Origin: a bacterium | Lineage (GTDB): Bacteria; JAHJDO01 | Reading direction: 5' to 3' | DNA length: 15,779 nucleotides | Assembly: GCA_030671985.1 (NCBI GenBank) | Contig: DAOVHI010000014.1 | Location: 1 to 15,779 of the forward strand | In this document: in pieces, positions 14,752-15,779 of the stretch | How the letters are laid out: each line of letters opens with the position of its first letter | Position numbering within the stretch: position 1 is the stretch's first letter | Notes under the pieces: generated by a model | What the model saw: only the letters and a program-made list of their open reading frames with translations | What the model was told of the DNA's origin: nothing | Database searches by the model: none | Program-made: the position numbers and the translations under genes

Positions 14752-15779
14752 ATGAAAATACTGGTAACAGGCGGGGCGGGATTTATAGGTTCGCATATCA
14801 CAGACAAACTAATTGACGAAGGGCATGAGGTTGTGATAGTTGATAACCTTGTAACGGGAAAAAAGGAAAACATTAATCCAAAAGCAATATTCTACAATAT
14901 CGATATCCGCAGTGAAAAACTGGAACATGTATTTAAAAAGGAACGACCTGATTGTGTCGACCATCTCGCCGCGCAGATGAGTGTTGCAGTGTCAATGAAG
15001 AAACCTGTTTTTGACGCGGACGTTAATATACTGGGAGTGCTTAACATCCTGCAAAACTGTGTAAAATACAATGTAAAGAAACTGGTTTTCGCTTCCTCGG
15101 GAGGCACTGTTTATGGAGAGGCGAAAAATGCGCCCACAACAGAAAGCGAGCCATTCTGTCCTCTTTCCCCCTACGGAGTTTCAAAGCTTTCAACTGAATA
15201 CTATCTTTCATTCTACAAACATGAATATAATCTCCCTTATGTAGCTCTGCGATATGGAAATGTCTATGGTCCGCGTCAGGATCCGCACGGGGAAGCCGGT
15301 GTTATAGCTATCTTTATAAAAGCCATGCTTACGGGCAAAACCCCGACAATATTCGGCAAAGGTGATTGTGTTAGAGATTATGTATATGTCGATGATATTG
15401 TTGCAGCCAATATATCAGCTCTCAACGAGAATGTATGCGGAGCTTTCAATATAGGCACTGCCAAAGGAACAGATGTCAATGAAATATTTAATTCGTTAAA
15501 GCGCGTAATAGATTTTCCAAAGAATTGTGAGTACGCTCCCGCCAGAGAAGGAGACCTTAAACGAAGCATCTTATCATTTGATAAAGCGCATAAAATTCTT
15601 TCATGGAAACCTCGTGTCAGTCTGCATGAAGGATTTGAAAAAACAGTAGATTGTTCCGGGCAAACTTTTGGACGTCAACTTTGTCTTAGAGCTACACGCC
15701 AATGGGGGAAGATGGTTATGCTAGGGGAAGGAGGAACGATAGAGTTTAATCCAAGCCCGGATATTATTCACGATCAAAT
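14752..15779 (+). CDS. GalE-like NAD-dependent epimerase, reading into a foreign C-terminal segment, partial
   Basis: An open frame of 342 complete codons still open at the window edge. Residues 1-300 are an extended short-chain dehydrogenase of the UDP-glucose 4-epimerase type: NAD-binding TGGAGFIGSH at 6-15, the catalytic serine in FASSGGTVYG (113-122), Y141 and K145 in SPYGVSKLSTEYY, and RYGNVYGPRQDP at 167-178. It would interconvert UDP-hexoses for the polysaccharide made by the two upstream genes. GGAGA at 14741-14745 stands at good distance from ATG 14752, 12 bases after the upstream stop. A normal epimerase should end about ten residues past residue 300; here, after GFEKTVD, the frame continues into sequence resembling a medium-chain dehydrogenase. 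Confidence 0.88.
   Translation, partial: MKILVTGGAGFIGSHITDKLIDEGHEVVIVDNLVTGKKENINPKAIFYNIDIRSEKLEHVFKKERPDCVDHLAAQMSVAVSMKKPVFDADVNILGVLNILQNCVKYNVKKLVFASSGGTVYGEAKNAPTTESEPFCPLSPYGVSKLSTEYYLSFYKHEYNLPYVALRYGNVYGPRQDPHGEAGVIAIFIKAMLTGKTPTIFGKGDCVRDYVYVDDIVAANISALNENVCGAFNIGTAKGTDVNEIFNSLKRVIDFPKNCEYAPAREGDLKRSILSFDKAHKILSWKPRVSLHEGFEKTVDCSGQTFGRQLCLRATRQWGKMVMLGEGGTIEFNPSPDIIHDQ
15646..15779 (+). other. Segment resembling the middle of a zinc-type medium-chain dehydrogenase
   Basis: Codons 299-342 of the epimerase frame read VDCSGQTFGRQLCLRATRQW then GKMVMLGEGGTIEFNPSPD and IIHDQ. Medium-chain (alcohol/threonine/sorbitol) dehydrogenases have this pattern late in their Rossmann domain: V-[DI]-CSG, then a helix ending in WG-[RK], then V-hydrophobic-GEGG, then a strand before a loop ending H-K/D-Q. 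Nothing in GalE-type epimerases resembles it. The segment begins about two thirds into a typical dehydrogenase, with no start codon or N-terminal domain here, and runs off the window. It shows no frameshift over its 44 codons. Confidence 0.7.

Noticed and set aside
15649-15689. A single-base deletion at 15653 as the reason the epimerase does not stop. Adding one G would give D-W-F-R-A-N-F-W-T-S-T-L-S then TAG at 15687-15689, a plausible epimerase end.
   Set aside because: The uncorrected frame continues for 44 codons with a clear medium-chain dehydrogenase pattern (VDCSG, WGK, GEGGT, IIHDQ), which chance could hardly produce. It remains a weaker alternative that read data would settle.

Overview
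The window is A+T-rich, gene-dense bacterial DNA. It suggests a Gram-negative (diderm), probably anaerobic, bacterium. The evidence is a heptosyltransferase-type lipopolysaccharide enzyme, type IV pilus assembly proteins, a lipoprotein, and an NfnAB/SudAB-type ferredoxin:NADP oxidoreductase. The domain fusions, the low G+C and the DUF1015 gene would fit an uncultured lineage such as Omnitrophota or a relative. That placement is inference and the sequence does not settle it.

Region 1 (1-1820, minus strand) is the start of a type IV pilus operon. It has a near-consensus promoter, a PilM-PilN fusion gene, and the first 53 codons of a PilO-like gene cut by the window edge. Region 2 (1843-1985, minus) is a tRNA-Gly(UCC) gene. 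Its consensus promoter lies inside the last codons of the upstream sugar-kinase gene, and a perfect 34-bp palindrome fills the space between promoter and tRNA.

Region 3 (1959-6019, minus) is a tightly packed run of genes: an antitoxin-like VapB protein, a class I/II aminotransferase, a GT2-GT9 glycosyltransferase fusion probably for the lipopolysaccharide core, and a PfkB-family sugar kinase. Region 4 (6097-10912, minus) is a second overlapping run from a predicted promoter near 10884-10912: nfnA/sudB, nfnB/sudA, an aspartate/glutamate racemase-family protein, bioA, and a thioredoxin-fold lipoprotein that has lost both active-site cysteines.

Region 5 (10963-15779, plus) is divergent. It holds a DUF1015 gene, then a surface-polysaccharide cluster of a GT4 glycosyltransferase, a polyprenyl glycosylphosphotransferase that would start repeat-unit synthesis, and a GalE-like epimerase.

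The main oddities are as follows. (a) The epimerase frame runs without a stop into a segment that looks like the middle of a zinc-type medium-chain dehydrogenase; this is either a gene fusion or an assembly chimera. (b) Two 30-nt palindromes, one in the tRNA leader and one in frame inside the DUF1015 gene, share ends, centre and geometry but differ in their arms, as if from a mobile palindromic repeat family. (c) An A9 run sits at the GT2-GT9 boundary with stop codons just downstream in both alternative frames. (d) An aminotransferase takes the place expected for the VapC toxin after VapB. No CRISPR array, rRNA, insertion sequence or complete mobile element was seen, and no gene-free stretch exceeds 300 bases.
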